DNA of 64,000 bases from Sciurus carolinensis. Its lineage: Eukaryota; Chordata; Mammalia; Rodentia; Sciuridae. Both the position numbers and the translations under genes were made by a program. The DNA lies in assembly GCF_902686445.1 (NCBI RefSeq), contig NC_062219.1, positions 41,877,056 to 41,941,055 on the forward strand, written 5' to 3'. Positions 24,217 through 33,370 of the stretch are shown here, one piece after another (position 1 is the stretch's first letter; every line of letters begins with the position of its first letter). A model generated the notes under the pieces. That model saw only the letters and a list, made by a program, of their open reading frames with translations, had not been told where the DNA came from and did no database searches.

Positions 24217-25879
24217 ATGAAAAGGTCTAGCAGAATAAGAAACCACAAACCTAGGATATGAGATTATCCCCTCACATCAGAGAATGCCACATTCAGAACT
24301 AGTTCTGTAGGTCCTTTATTGTCTCAATTTTTCTTCCTAGCTTTTAGCACTTGTTATCTCTTATGCTCTCAACCTAAATGCTGATTTTTTAAAAATTATT
24401 CCTGTTGCTACATCAAGTTCCAATGCCCCTTGTTGCCGACACATTAAAAGGTAAACAATTCGTAGCCAAAAGATTCTTCCAAATATGACCCCCAACTGTC
24501 TTTATAGGCTTGGCCTGATGCTTCACCTCATGGAACCTATTTTCCAGCCATATTACATCCTTTACCTTCCATATAATATATTGTGGGTTTTCTCAACTTT
24601 CAGTCTTTGCACATCCTGGACCCTCTGCTGGGGGGGCCCTTCCTCCTCATCTCCTACTCCATCCTCAAGACTCCATTCAAATACCATTGCTCTGAATTTC
24701 CTGCTTCTCCTGAGCAAAGGATTTGAGTCTGATTTCTGGGCTCCACCCAGCATGTGGTTCATAGTTATTAGAGTGCTCACCACAGGATAGCATTGTTTTT
24801 CTATCTATGTTTATCTATCTATCTTAGCAACTAGAACAAAGGAGAAGCATAATAAACAGTTGGTGAACAAATGAATGAATGTTCTTATCACCTACTGGTT
24901 GATCCACATCCTTCACTATAGCTCCCTGTCTATTCTCTTGCAACTTACCAATGATTTTATCTAAAATCTTTACTAGGAAATTTAGTTTTCCAAAACAACT
25001 ATATAAGTAATTATTCAAGTCACTAACAGAATGTTCCTTTAAACTGATTTGTTTACGTGTCACTTAGAAAAGATTGTTATTATGTTTAATTAGTTTATTT
25101 TTGTTGTCATTGCTGGCCAACACTTTAATGAATCTCTACATAAGAAAGAGAAAAAATTGACCAGTTAATTAAAATATTGATTTTATTTTCATAGTTTACT
25201 GTGCTAAAATTATGTACTTATTCTGAATATCAGGGCCTTCCTTTTGAGTCTTGTTTTCCAACAAACTGGCTGTGTGACCTTTAATAGATAACCCCATAAT
25301 TGCTCAATTCTTCCTGCTGTAAAATGAGAATTATTTCTGCCCATTCTATGTTTTCGTTATTTTAGTTTTTTCAGGTCTGTTAGTTTTAGTACAAGTACTA
25401 TACAAATGCAAACATTCTGAATACTGTGTGATTAATAAATATATTGGTACACTTTGTGTTTTGTGGACAACCCCTGTGCTCTGTGGATACACCTGTATAA
25501 TGTCTGAACAAAACAGAAACCTATTTAACTCACATTTGAACATCTACATTTCATAGCCAATGACTGAAATGGTACCTGGAAAATTTAGGAAGCTTTCCTT
25601 CATTGTTGGAATTAAATATTTTTTTCTGTCATTATTTAGGCTAATACTTTCATTAGAAAAAGTAGTTTTTAGTAATCTATTCTAGTAGTACTCTTGTATC
25701 AGCCAAATCCTAGCCTAAGCAAGTCCCAATTCTGCAATACAGTTTTAAATTGGTAAATAAAGGAATCTATGAAATACACATTTATAATTTTTTGAAAACT
25801 ACAAATTTGCAGTTGTACCTGCTACCTATAAATGTAAATGTCCAGAATAATACTGAAATGCACTGAGAATTGATTTTCC
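24217..25879. other. Unassigned intergenic DNA
   Basis: No gene recognised. The 101-codon plus-strand and 73-codon minus-strand frames at 24485-24790 overlap each other and show no domain. Confidence 0.4.
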
Positions 25880-26040
25880 CTAATTTAGAGCCACCTGTGT
25901 CGCTTTGCTCCAATTGTGTAAGTTATGAAGAGCTTTAAGCTCAAGCTGGTCTGACAGCTGCTCTGAAATTGCAGGGTGGTACAGCTATAATTGTGGTGAC
26001 AGCAGTGGAAATAGGCCTCTCATCATGTGAGAATCATCCT
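25880..26040. other. Balanced-composition segment, possible conserved noncoding element
   Basis: This 160-bp stretch is richer in GC and lacks repeat hallmarks. It contains CCACCTGTG (E-box) and a CCAAT motif, a GAGCTTTAAGCTCAAGCTGG segment and a CAGCTGCTCTGAAATTGCAG segment. Function is not established. Confidence 0.25.
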
Positions 26041-27229
26041 ATCACTTAACATTTTTCCCTCCTCTGAAATCTCACCTTTATCTTGCTTAATATTTATAGT
26101 TTAATTCTCTAAAGAGGAAATTGCAAATTGGATTCCTTAAAAATTAGGCATATTCATTTATTTCACAAAGGTTTATTGAGTTCTTATGTGACAAAAGAGC
26201 AAAGTCCTAGGTCTTGATAATATAAAGAGGATACAGAGTTCATTGTAAACTCAGAGGACAGACCTGTGAACAGCTTGTGTTCTAAGGAAAGCAAGATGTA
26301 AAAGCAACTATTTTCACCAGAAAGAAAGGGTCAAGCAAAGTTTTTCAGAAAAGGTGGTACTTGAGCAATCTTGAGAGATAAGTGCACCAAGCTGATGGCA
26401 CTCAGGTTGTCTGTTGAGAGGGAACTGTATGTATTCAACACACAGGATATCAATCTAATTTGGGGATCCTGAAAAGCACAAGTAATTTTGACTCTTGAAA
26501 ATTAATGAGTGTTAGAGATGGGGAACATAGTACAGGGCAGCCCATGGTAAATGGATACATCATCAGGGTGGGTGAAGAACAAAGCAAAGCATGCTATTAT
26601 CCTATGAATAACATACAGCAAGTATCCTGTAGACTTTAAGAGATTACATCAACCAGAAGAGAATCACAGTAATTTGATCAGGGAAAGTTTAATATGAAGA
26701 ATTACTAACTATAACAGGGGATTGGAATAACGAGGGATTAGCTAATCAAAAGCAAAAGTGACTCTATTTAATATAGAAATGGCACATATAAAAAATAGTT
26801 ATTACATCTTAAACTGAGACAGAGTTCAAGAGTGAAACTGCTCTGTCCTCTCTCCGGCCCTGACCCCTAAATCCTGCCACAAGGCAGGTTAAAGGATGAA
26901 TTAAAATTCTAAAAGCAGTTAGAGAGGGCACAGAAGTAGCTCACTGAATGTGGAGAAGATGTGGTGATTCCACATTGCTGAAACTTGCTGAAAATATACG
27001 TTCTGGGGTTTTAGGGGAAACTATTTATATGGAGATGGCTCACTGGAGATACTCATAAAACTTCTGGACTGGGGAGATGCTGAGAGAGTTGCTGGCTCTT
27101 GGGCTCTGCTGCCTACGGTGAAGTTCAAACCCAATCACTGAAGAAGCTCCCTGCATTGCAAAGAGCCCAATGCTACAAGAAGTCACTCATGCTGCACATT
27201 TCTCAGTCTAAAAACCCTGTTTTGTCTTC
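26041..27229. other. Unassigned flank of the SYNCRIP retrocopy
   Basis: Intergenic DNA with possible ancient L2/MIR-era pieces at 26165-26420 (TTTATTGAGTTCTTATGTGA region). No gene recognised. The 144-codon frame beginning at 27099 runs from here into the retrocopy 5' UTR and is a composite by chance. Confidence 0.4.
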
Positions 27230-27246
27230 AAAGAACAAAACTCCAG
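27230..27246 (+). repeat. Left target-site duplication of the SYNCRIP retrocopy
   Basis: AAAGAACAAAACTCCAG, identical to 30678-30694. It lies just after TCTTC, so the junction reads TC/AAAG, a relaxed version of the L1 endonuclease target TT/AAAA. Confidence 0.95.
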
Positions 27247-27403
27247 GGATCGGGTTTGCTGCCAGCGGCGTGAGCTTCGGCCGCCATTTTACAACAGCTC
27301 CACTCGCGCCGGACATAGGGAGCAGCGAGCACGCGTTTCCCGCAACCCGATTCCTACGGACAGGATTCCTCCGCCGCAGCCGAACGGGGAGATCTCTGGA
27401 AAC
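27247..27403 (+). promoter_or_regulatory. Retrocopied SYNCRIP 5' UTR, CpG-rich
   Basis: It contains about 18 CpG dinucleotides in 157 nt, unlike the surrounding AT-rich, CpG-poor DNA. GCGGCGTGAGC, GCCGCCATTTTAC and CGAACGGGGAG stretches are typical of a housekeeping 5' UTR. The copy appears to begin at or near the parental transcription start, and a GCCGCCATTTT element resembles a YY1-type site. Promoter activity is only a possibility. Confidence 0.7.
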
Positions 27404-27901
27404 ATGGCTACAGAACATGTTAATGGAAATGGTACTGAAGAGCCCATGGATACTACTTCTGCAGTTATCCATTCAGAAAATTTTCAGACATTGCTTGGTG
27501 CTGGTTTACCACAGAAAGTTGCTGAAAAACTAGATGAAATTTACGTTGCAGGGCTAGTTGCACATAGTGATTTAGATGAAAGAGCTATCGAAGCTTTAAA
27601 AGAGTTCAATGAAGATGGCGCATTGGCAGTTCTTCAACAGTTTAAAGACAGAGATCTCTCTCATGTTCAGAACAAAAGTGCCTTTTTATGTGGAGTCATG
27701 AAGACTTACAGGCAGAGAGAAAAACAGGGGACCAAAGTAGCAGATTCTAGTAAAGGACCAGATGAGGCAAAAATTAAGGCACTCTTGGAAAGAACAGGCT
27801 ACACACTTGATGTGACCACTGGACAGAGGAAGTATGGGGGACCGCCTCCAGATTCCGTTTATTCAGATATTTGTGGGGAAGATCCCAAGAGATCTATTTG
27901 A
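27404..27901 (+). CDS. Truncated SYNCRIP N-terminal open frame (165 codons)
   Basis: This open frame starts at the parental ATG (GAAACATGGC, A at -3 and G at +4) and encodes the N-terminal acidic and helical domain of hnRNP Q, about residues 1-153 of the parent, ending in PPPDSVYS. It then runs out of frame through DICGEDPKRSI to a TGA at 27899-27901. No RRM is present, so if translated it would be an acidic-domain-only fragment. The stop lies more than 1 kb before the poly(A); as the retrocopy has no introns, exon-junction nonsense decay would not apply. There is no evidence of translation. Confidence 0.45.
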   Translation: MATEHVNGNGTEEPMDTTSAVIHSENFQTLLGAGLPQKVAEKLDEIYVAGLVAHSDLDERAIEALKEFNEDGALAVLQQFKDRDLSHVQNKSAFLCGVMKTYRQREKQGTKVADSSKGPDEAKIKALLERTGYTLDVTTGQRKYGGPPPDSVYSDICGEDPKRSI

Positions 27902-29066
27902 GGATGAGCTTGTTCCATTATTTGAGAAAGCTGGACCTATATGGGATCTTCGTCTAATGATGGATCCGCTCACTGGTCTCAATAGAGGTTATGCGTTTGT
28001 CACTTTTTGTACAAAAGAAGCCGCTCAAGAGGCTGTTAAACTGTATAATAATCATGAAATTCGTTCTGGAAAACACATTGGTGTCTGCATCTCAGTTGCC
28101 AACAATAGGCTTTTTGTGGGCTCTATTCCTAAAAGTAAAACCAAGGAACAGATTCTTGAAGAATTCAGCAAAGTAACAGAGGGTCTTACAGACGTCATTT
28201 TATACCACCAACCGGATGACAAGAAAAAAAACAGAGGCTTTTGCTTTCTTGAATATGAAGATCACAAAACAGCTGCCCAGGCAAGGCGTAGGTTAATGAG
28301 TGGTAAAGTCAAGGTCTGGGGAAATGTTGGAACTGTTGAATGGGCAGATCCTATAGAAGATCCTGATCCTGAAGTTATGGCAAAGGTAAAAGTGCTGTTT
28401 GTACGCAACCTTGCCAATACCGTAACAGAAGAGATTTTAGAAAAGGCATTTAGTCAATTTGGGAAACTGGAACGAGTGAAGAAACTAAAAGATTATGCTT
28501 TCATTCATTTTGATGAACGAGATGGTGCTGTCAAGGCTATGGAAGAAATGAATGGAAAAGACTTGGAGGGAGAAAATATTGAAATTGTTTTTGCTAAGCC
28601 ACCAGATCAGAAAAGGAAAGAAAGAAAAGCTCAGAGGCAAGCAGCAAAGAATCAAATGTATGATGATTACTACTATTATGGTCCACCTCATATGCCCCCT
28701 CCAACAAGAGGTCGAGGGCGTGGAGGTAGAGGTGGTTATGGATATCCTCCAGATTATTATGGATATGAAGATTATTATGATTATTATGGCTATGATTACC
28801 ATAACTATCGTGGTGGATATGAAGATCCATACTATGGTTATGAAGATTTTCAAGTTGGAGCTAGAGGAAGGGGTGGTAGAGGAGCAAGGGGTGCTGCTCC
28901 ATCCAGAGGTCGTGGGGCTGCTCCTCCCCGAGGTAGAGCCGGTTATTCACAGAGAGGAGGTCCTGGATCAGCAAGAGGCGTTCGTGGTGCGAGAGGAGGT
29001 GCCCAACAACAAAGAGGCCGCGGGCAGGGAAAAGGGGTCGAGGCCGGTCCTGACCTGTTACAATGA
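27834..29066 (+). CDS. Three-RRM SYNCRIP-like open frame (410 codons)
   Basis: Beginning at an out-of-frame ATG (AGTATGGGG, A at -3 and G at +4) inside the parental KYGG codons, the first 11 residues (MGDRLQIPFIQ) are new and the rest is SYNCRIP. RRM1 has RNP2 IFVGKI at 12-17 and RNP1 RGYAFVTF at 51-58. RRM2 has LFVGSI at 93-98 and NRGFCFLEY at 133-141. RRM3 has LFVRNL at 188-193 and KDYAFIHF at 219-226. A basic KRKERKAQRQ stretch and an RGG/YGY-rich tail (about 270-395) follow, ending in the Q1-type GQGKGVEAGPDLLQ. It overlaps the upstream frame by 68 nt, so reinitiation or leaky scanning would be required. An intact frame this long with unchanged RNP motifs is striking, but the insertion may simply be too young to have decayed. 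Confidence 0.5.
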   Translation: MGDRLQIPFIQIFVGKIPRDLFEDELVPLFEKAGPIWDLRLMMDPLTGLNRGYAFVTFCTKEAAQEAVKLYNNHEIRSGKHIGVCISVANNRLFVGSIPKSKTKEQILEEFSKVTEGLTDVILYHQPDDKKKNRGFCFLEYEDHKTAAQARRRLMSGKVKVWGNVGTVEWADPIEDPDPEVMAKVKVLFVRNLANTVTEEILEKAFSQFGKLERVKKLKDYAFIHFDERDGAVKAMEEMNGKDLEGENIEIVFAKPPDQKRKERKAQRQAAKNQMYDDYYYYGPPHMPPPTRGRGRGGRGGYGYPPDYYGYEDYYDYYGYDYHNYRGGYEDPYYGYEDFQVGARGRGGRGARGAAPSRGRGAAPPRGRAGYSQRGGPGSARGVRGARGGAQQQRGRGQGKGVEAGPDLLQ

Positions 29067-30616
29067 AGACTGACTTGCTATGTGGGATTACACCAGAAGC
29101 TTGCAGTGGAGTAATGGTAAGGAAATCAAGCAACCTTAAATATCTCGGCTGTATAGGAGCATATTCTATTGCAGAAGACCTTCCTATGAAGATCATGGAA
29201 TCAAATACGGGACATTGAACTAATACTTGGACTTTGATATGAATTTCTTTAACAATTTTCTCTGCAGTGCAAGTTATTAAAAACTAAAGCTACTCTATTT
29301 TCCAAATGTGTTCCAACAGAAATCCTTCATAACTTCTAGCATGGTATCTTAATAAAGAATAAAGTTCTTCTCTTTAAAAAATCTGCTCTAAGTAGATTTT
29401 TCCCCTGTTTTTTTAAGTTAAGGATCCCAGCAGTGGTATTCTGAAATATTCTCTTGAATTTGTGCATTTAAATTTTATTGCAGTGGTTTAGATGAATGCT
29501 ACTGTTGGCATCCTTAAATTTTATTTCTGCTCACTAAGGTTAATCATGATTGTCTATATCTTTTTTATAGTAATCACTTTTGAATTGTGTTCAGATATGC
29601 AGTTTCAGGTGTAATCATCAGAGCTGGTTAGTCAGGCATTCCAGATAGTGGTTCTTTTCAGAACCTTTTTTAAAGGGTTGGTTAACTACCTCAGTAGCAG
29701 AGGATTGAACTATACCCTGTCTGTACTGTACATAGAAAAATCTTTGTAGATAAAAGCAAGGCTTGTTAAATATGATATGAGGGTAAGATTTTAATATACC
29801 AAATGTAACATTCTTAGTTGCCTTTAGTTTCAGAGGCTTGTAAGACTTCCTCATGACCATCATAACAGGCCTTGCTTTTGTCGTATTTTGTGGCTGAAAA
29901 AGCAGCCTTGCTTCTTCAGATATTGTAGTTATTTGGATGTATAATAGTTTAGCAAGATGTTACTTTTGTAAGACATCAGATGTTCAAAAAAAGTGCATCC
30001 GAACTTGTACTAAATACTGCAGTGTCCCTTTATAAAAAGTCAGACTAAAACTGACAGTTGTACAGCAAAGCCTGACATTTGGATATTTTGAAGTTTTTCA
30101 TAAATCATAGAAATTAGTATATGGCTGTAGTTTAGCTTTTTAGGTAAAAGGTATGTTTCATTAGTGCATTTCTTACTGCTGATCACTGTAAAAATGTGAA
30201 TCAGCTTTCCATTTCTTATGCAGGTCATGATAACTTGTAGAGTAGAGTACAATCATTTGTGCTATGTTTTTAATTTTCTAAAGCACCTTGATGACAGTGA
30301 GTGTTCAGTGGTGAAGCATCCTCTATTGAATCACCCTCAAAAAATTTTTGGCCAAGTCCTAAGTTGATAGCTTAAAGTCAAAAGTAAAATTATAGTTTAA
30401 TTAGGACTTGGTTGTAAAGAAATCCCTTTTCCCCTTCCCCAAAGGGATACTGCAGTTATATCACATACCCAATAGGCACCACGATGAAGATCAGAGCTTA
30501 TACTTAATTAAGGTTTTATACACACCAGTTCCCCAGTAAATGCAAATTTAACAAGAAAATTAGACATGTCATATGTTCAAAATGCTCATGGCAAACAATC
30601 ATTTTGCATTCCTGCA

Positions 30617-30622
30617 AATAAA
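30617..30622 (+). terminator. Polyadenylation signal of the SYNCRIP retrocopy
   Basis: AATAAA 15 nt before the start of the poly(A) tract, inherited from the parent mRNA. Confidence 0.9.
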
Positions 30623-30634
30623 ATTGTTTTATAC

Positions 30635-30637
<3 letters not shown>

Positions 30638-30684
<47 letters not shown>

Positions 30685-30694
30685 AAAACTCCAG
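30638..30694 (+). repeat. Poly(A) tail and right target-site duplication
   Basis: Pure A from 30638 to 30680, the last three belonging to the duplication AAAGAACAAAACTCCAG (30678-30694). Retention of an uninterrupted tail argues for a recent insertion. Confidence 0.95.
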
Positions 30695-31407
30695 TTTGTC
30701 TGCTAGGTTGAAGGGGGCAGTCACACAGCTGTAGAGACTGATGGAAGGAATCCTTCCTTCTTACTACCTCTCAAACACCTTTCCCTCAACCCTCTGTCTT
30801 TAGTCTCTACCTTCACTGCCACTTGTAAAGGTGGTAACTATTCCTGAGCCCTTTATGCATTATTGATGTTTTATGATTCTTGCAGGAGCTAACAAAAGGA
30901 ACACTCCTTCCTCCAGCAATGCCTCTCCAGCACCCCTAGTGATAAAGCTTAACATTGCACCAGCTGGAAAGGAAAATAATTGATTCATTATCATTTCACC
31001 AGGCAGGTTAAAGGATGAATTTTGCACTGAGAGAAAGCAGTGGAAAGAACAAAGAATAAATATAACATGAAGACTTAAATTAGTTTCAGGCATTTTAACA
31101 GCACCACTGGTCTCTGAAAGAGATTGAATGAGCACCTTCAGCACCTTTTTATGAACTAAAAAAATATTTTCAACATAGATATTGATGCATGGCCAATTGT
31201 TGTTATAAAATAAAGACATTTTTCAAGTATGTAAACTATCAAATATTACATTTCCCATGTGCACCTTCTTAAGAAATAAAGGAAATGATTTTTAAGTGAA
31301 GAATAAATAAGAAAAAGAAAAAAAGGGGATCAAGAAAGCAGGGGGAAAAAAAAGAAAATTTTCAGCATAATAAGGAAGGGAAGTTCCTGGATAAGTACTC
31401 TGCAGTA
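30695..31407. other. Unassigned intergenic DNA
   Basis: No gene seen. The 119-codon minus-strand frame at 30860-31219 has no recognisable motif. Confidence 0.4.
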
Positions 31408-32600
31408 TAATTTTTTTTTTTTAATTAGAGCTGTGTGGTTATAAATTGTAATTGGGTCAATTCCAACAAACTCATACATGCATGGAAATGGATTTCAATT
31501 CATTTTTTCCCTCTTTTTCCTCCAGTCCTCACCTTCCCTTCTCCTTTCTCAACTCTGCTAGACTTCCTTTTGCTCATCTATTAATTTGTATTTGATTGGT
31601 TCATTAGGTAATCTTATCCTTCCTCCCCCTTTATTTTACTCTAACTTCTGCATATGAGAGAAAACATGCAACCTTTGAGTTTCTGTGTTTGGCTAATTTC
31701 ACTTAGCATGATATTTTCCACTTCCATCCATTTACTGATAAATGCCATAATATTTCATTCTTTTTAATGACTGAGTAGAACTCCATTATATATATATATA
31801 TATTATATATATATATATATCTCCATTGTGTGTATATATACATACATGTATGTATATATACAATTTCTTAATCCATTCATCTGTTGATGGGCATCTGAGT
31901 TGATTCCATAATTTATCGATTGTGACTTGTGCTGGGTTGCTGTAGTATGCCAATTTTAAATCATTTGGGAAAATACCCAGGAGTGTGATAAACTGGTCAT
32001 ATGATGGTTCCATCCCTAGTTTTTAAGAAATCTCCATATTGCTTTCCAGAGTGGTTGTACTAATCTGCAGTTCTCACCAACAATGTACAAATGTTCCTTT
32101 CTCCCTGCAACCTCACCAGCATTTATTGTTCATATTCTTGATGGCTGCCGCTCTGACTGGGGTGAGATGAAATATTAGCATAATTTTGATTTCCATTTCC
32201 CTGATTACTAGAGATATTGAACATTTTTTTTCATATTTTTATTGGCCTTTCGTGTTTCTTATATTGAGAAGTTTCTGTTTAATTCTTTTGCCCATTTATT
32301 GATTGGTTTTTTTGGGGTTTTGGTGTTTTTTTGAGTTCTTTATATATTCTAGATAGATTCCCTATTGGAGGGGTAGCCCACTAAGATTTTCCCCTATTCT
32401 GTAGGCTCTCTCTTTGTACTCTTAACTGTTTCCCTTGTTGTGCAGAAGCTTTTTAGTTAAATGGTATCCCACTTACTGATTCTTGGTTTTATTTCTTGCG
32501 TTTTGGGGGCCTTAATAAGGAAATCAGTGCCAGCACCTATATGATGCAGTGTTGACCCTATGTTTTCTTCTAGCATCTGCAGTGTAATCTTAGTAAATTC
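31408..32600 (-). mobile_element. L1 3' fragment (minus strand)
   Basis: The poly-T at 31410-31421 is the L1 poly(A). The antisense 3' UTR and ORF2 C-terminus follow (for example AATGCCATAATATTTCATTC, CTTAATCCATTCATCTGTTG, CTTTCCAGAGTGGTTGTACT and TTTATATATTCTAGATAGAT). It extends at least to about 32600 (ATGCAGTGTTGACCCTATGT). It belongs to an older subfamily than the 54.9-kb L1, and a (TA)n expansion lies within it at 31787-31820. Not coding. Confidence 0.88.
31787..31862. repeat. (TA)n and TATG-type simple repeat within L1
   Basis: TA runs at 31787-31820 and a TACATACATGTATGTATATA stretch, expanded within an ORF2 C-terminal segment. Confidence 0.85.
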
Positions 32601-32982
32601 CTAAAAAGCTCAGCTATAACTATTACTTACATCATTATAATAATTTAAATAATAAATATAGATTTAAACAAAAACTTCAGTGCAACTTTAATATAGGAAA
32701 TGAGGAGGGGAAGCAGAGGATATGGAAGATTCAGGGAGCTAAATTCTCAACCATCACTGTAAACAGTCAATAGATAAGATCGAAAATGGAATAATAAAAA
32801 TAAAGGAGTGCTGCATATCCATATTATTTATAAATATGATAATAAAAAGAAGAAAACTTTAAAGGGGTCAAAAGTGACTGAAGTAACTGACTCAAGAAAA
32901 GAACTGGAGAAAAGTGACAGAAAAAATGCTGAATTTTGTTATCTATTTTGTCCTATGTGACTTATAAACCATATGCATATAT

Positions 32983-32985
<3 letters not shown>
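32601..32985. other. Unassigned intergenic DNA
   Basis: AT-rich; nothing recognised. Confidence 0.4.
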
Positions 32986-32987
<2 letters not shown>

Positions 32988-33020
<33 letters not shown>

Positions 33021-33095
33021 CGGTGCTGGGGATGGAACCCAGGGCCTTGTGCTTGCAAGGCAAGCACTCTACCGACTGAGCTATCTCCCCAGCCC
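32988..33095 (-). mobile_element. ID-type SINE, well preserved
   Basis: Antisense ID: a run of about 34 T, then CGGTGCTGGGGATGGAACCC, TTGTGCTTGCAAGGCAAGCA, CTCTACCGACTGAGCTATCT and CCCCAGCCC. The flanks TTGCCTTTTT and TTGCTTTTT are a probable short duplication. The long pure tail suggests a recent insertion. Confidence 0.92.
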
Positions 33096-33209
33096 TTGCT
33101 TTTTAAAAATGAAATTAAATTTTAAAAATGAAAGTACATACTAATTTAAAAATTTATCATATCATATTCACACTCATTAAAAAAAATGTGTGTTAAAAAG
33201 TAAATGTCG

Positions 33210-33370
33210 GGGGCTGGAGCTGGGGCTCAGTGGCAGAGTGCTTGCCCGGCATGTGTGAGGCCCTGGATTTGATCCTCAGCACCACATAAAAATGAATGAA
33301 TAAAATGAAGGTATTGTATCCATCTACAACCAAAACAAAAAAAAAAGAAAGAAAAGTAAAAAAATAAAAG
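33210..33370 (+). mobile_element. ID-type SINE
   Basis: GGGGGCTGGAGCTGGGGCTC then AGTGGCAGAGTGCTTGCCCG as head and A box, TTTGATCCTCAGCACCACAT as B box, then the long family tail and an A-rich end with AAAGAAAGAAAAG. Confidence 0.9.

Larger units (their letters stand above)
27247..30677 (+). pseudogene. SYNCRIP: Full-length processed retrocopy of SYNCRIP (hnRNP Q)
   Basis: The intact parent, heterogeneous nuclear ribonucleoprotein Q, is an RNA-binding protein of mRNA splicing, stability, editing and local translation. This copy has no introns, a 157-nt 5' UTR (27247-27403), the coding region (27404-29066), a 1571-nt 3' UTR (29067-30637), an AATAAA at 30617-30622 and a pure poly(A) of about 40 nt. 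A perfect 17-nt duplication flanks it, so it is an L1-mediated retrocopy. The reading frame matches the parent except for a loss of about 26 nt at 27866/27867, after YS and before IFVGKIP, which splits it into two open frames of 165 and 410 codons. Against remembered human SYNCRIP I notice LLGAGLP for LLDAGLP and FKDRDL for FKDSDL, few changes overall. The C-terminus GQGKGVEAGPDLLQ marks the shorter Q1-type isoform. Eighteen CpGs survive in the 5' UTR, so it looks young. Expression is unknown. Confidence 0.97.

Noticed and set aside
27099..27533. 144-codon frame starting upstream of the retrocopy
   Set aside because: It crosses the target-site duplication and the 5' UTR into another frame of SYNCRIP. 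Chance composite.
28485..28853. 122-codon antisense frame in the SYNCRIP retrocopy
   Set aside because: Antisense shadow of Tyr/Gly-rich codons (I/H/N-rich), not a gene.
28552..29073. 173-codon plus-strand frame overlapping the SYNCRIP C-terminus
   Set aside because: It is the +1 shadow of the RGG/YG-rich tail; its low-complexity I/M/E/V pattern follows from the codon repeats.
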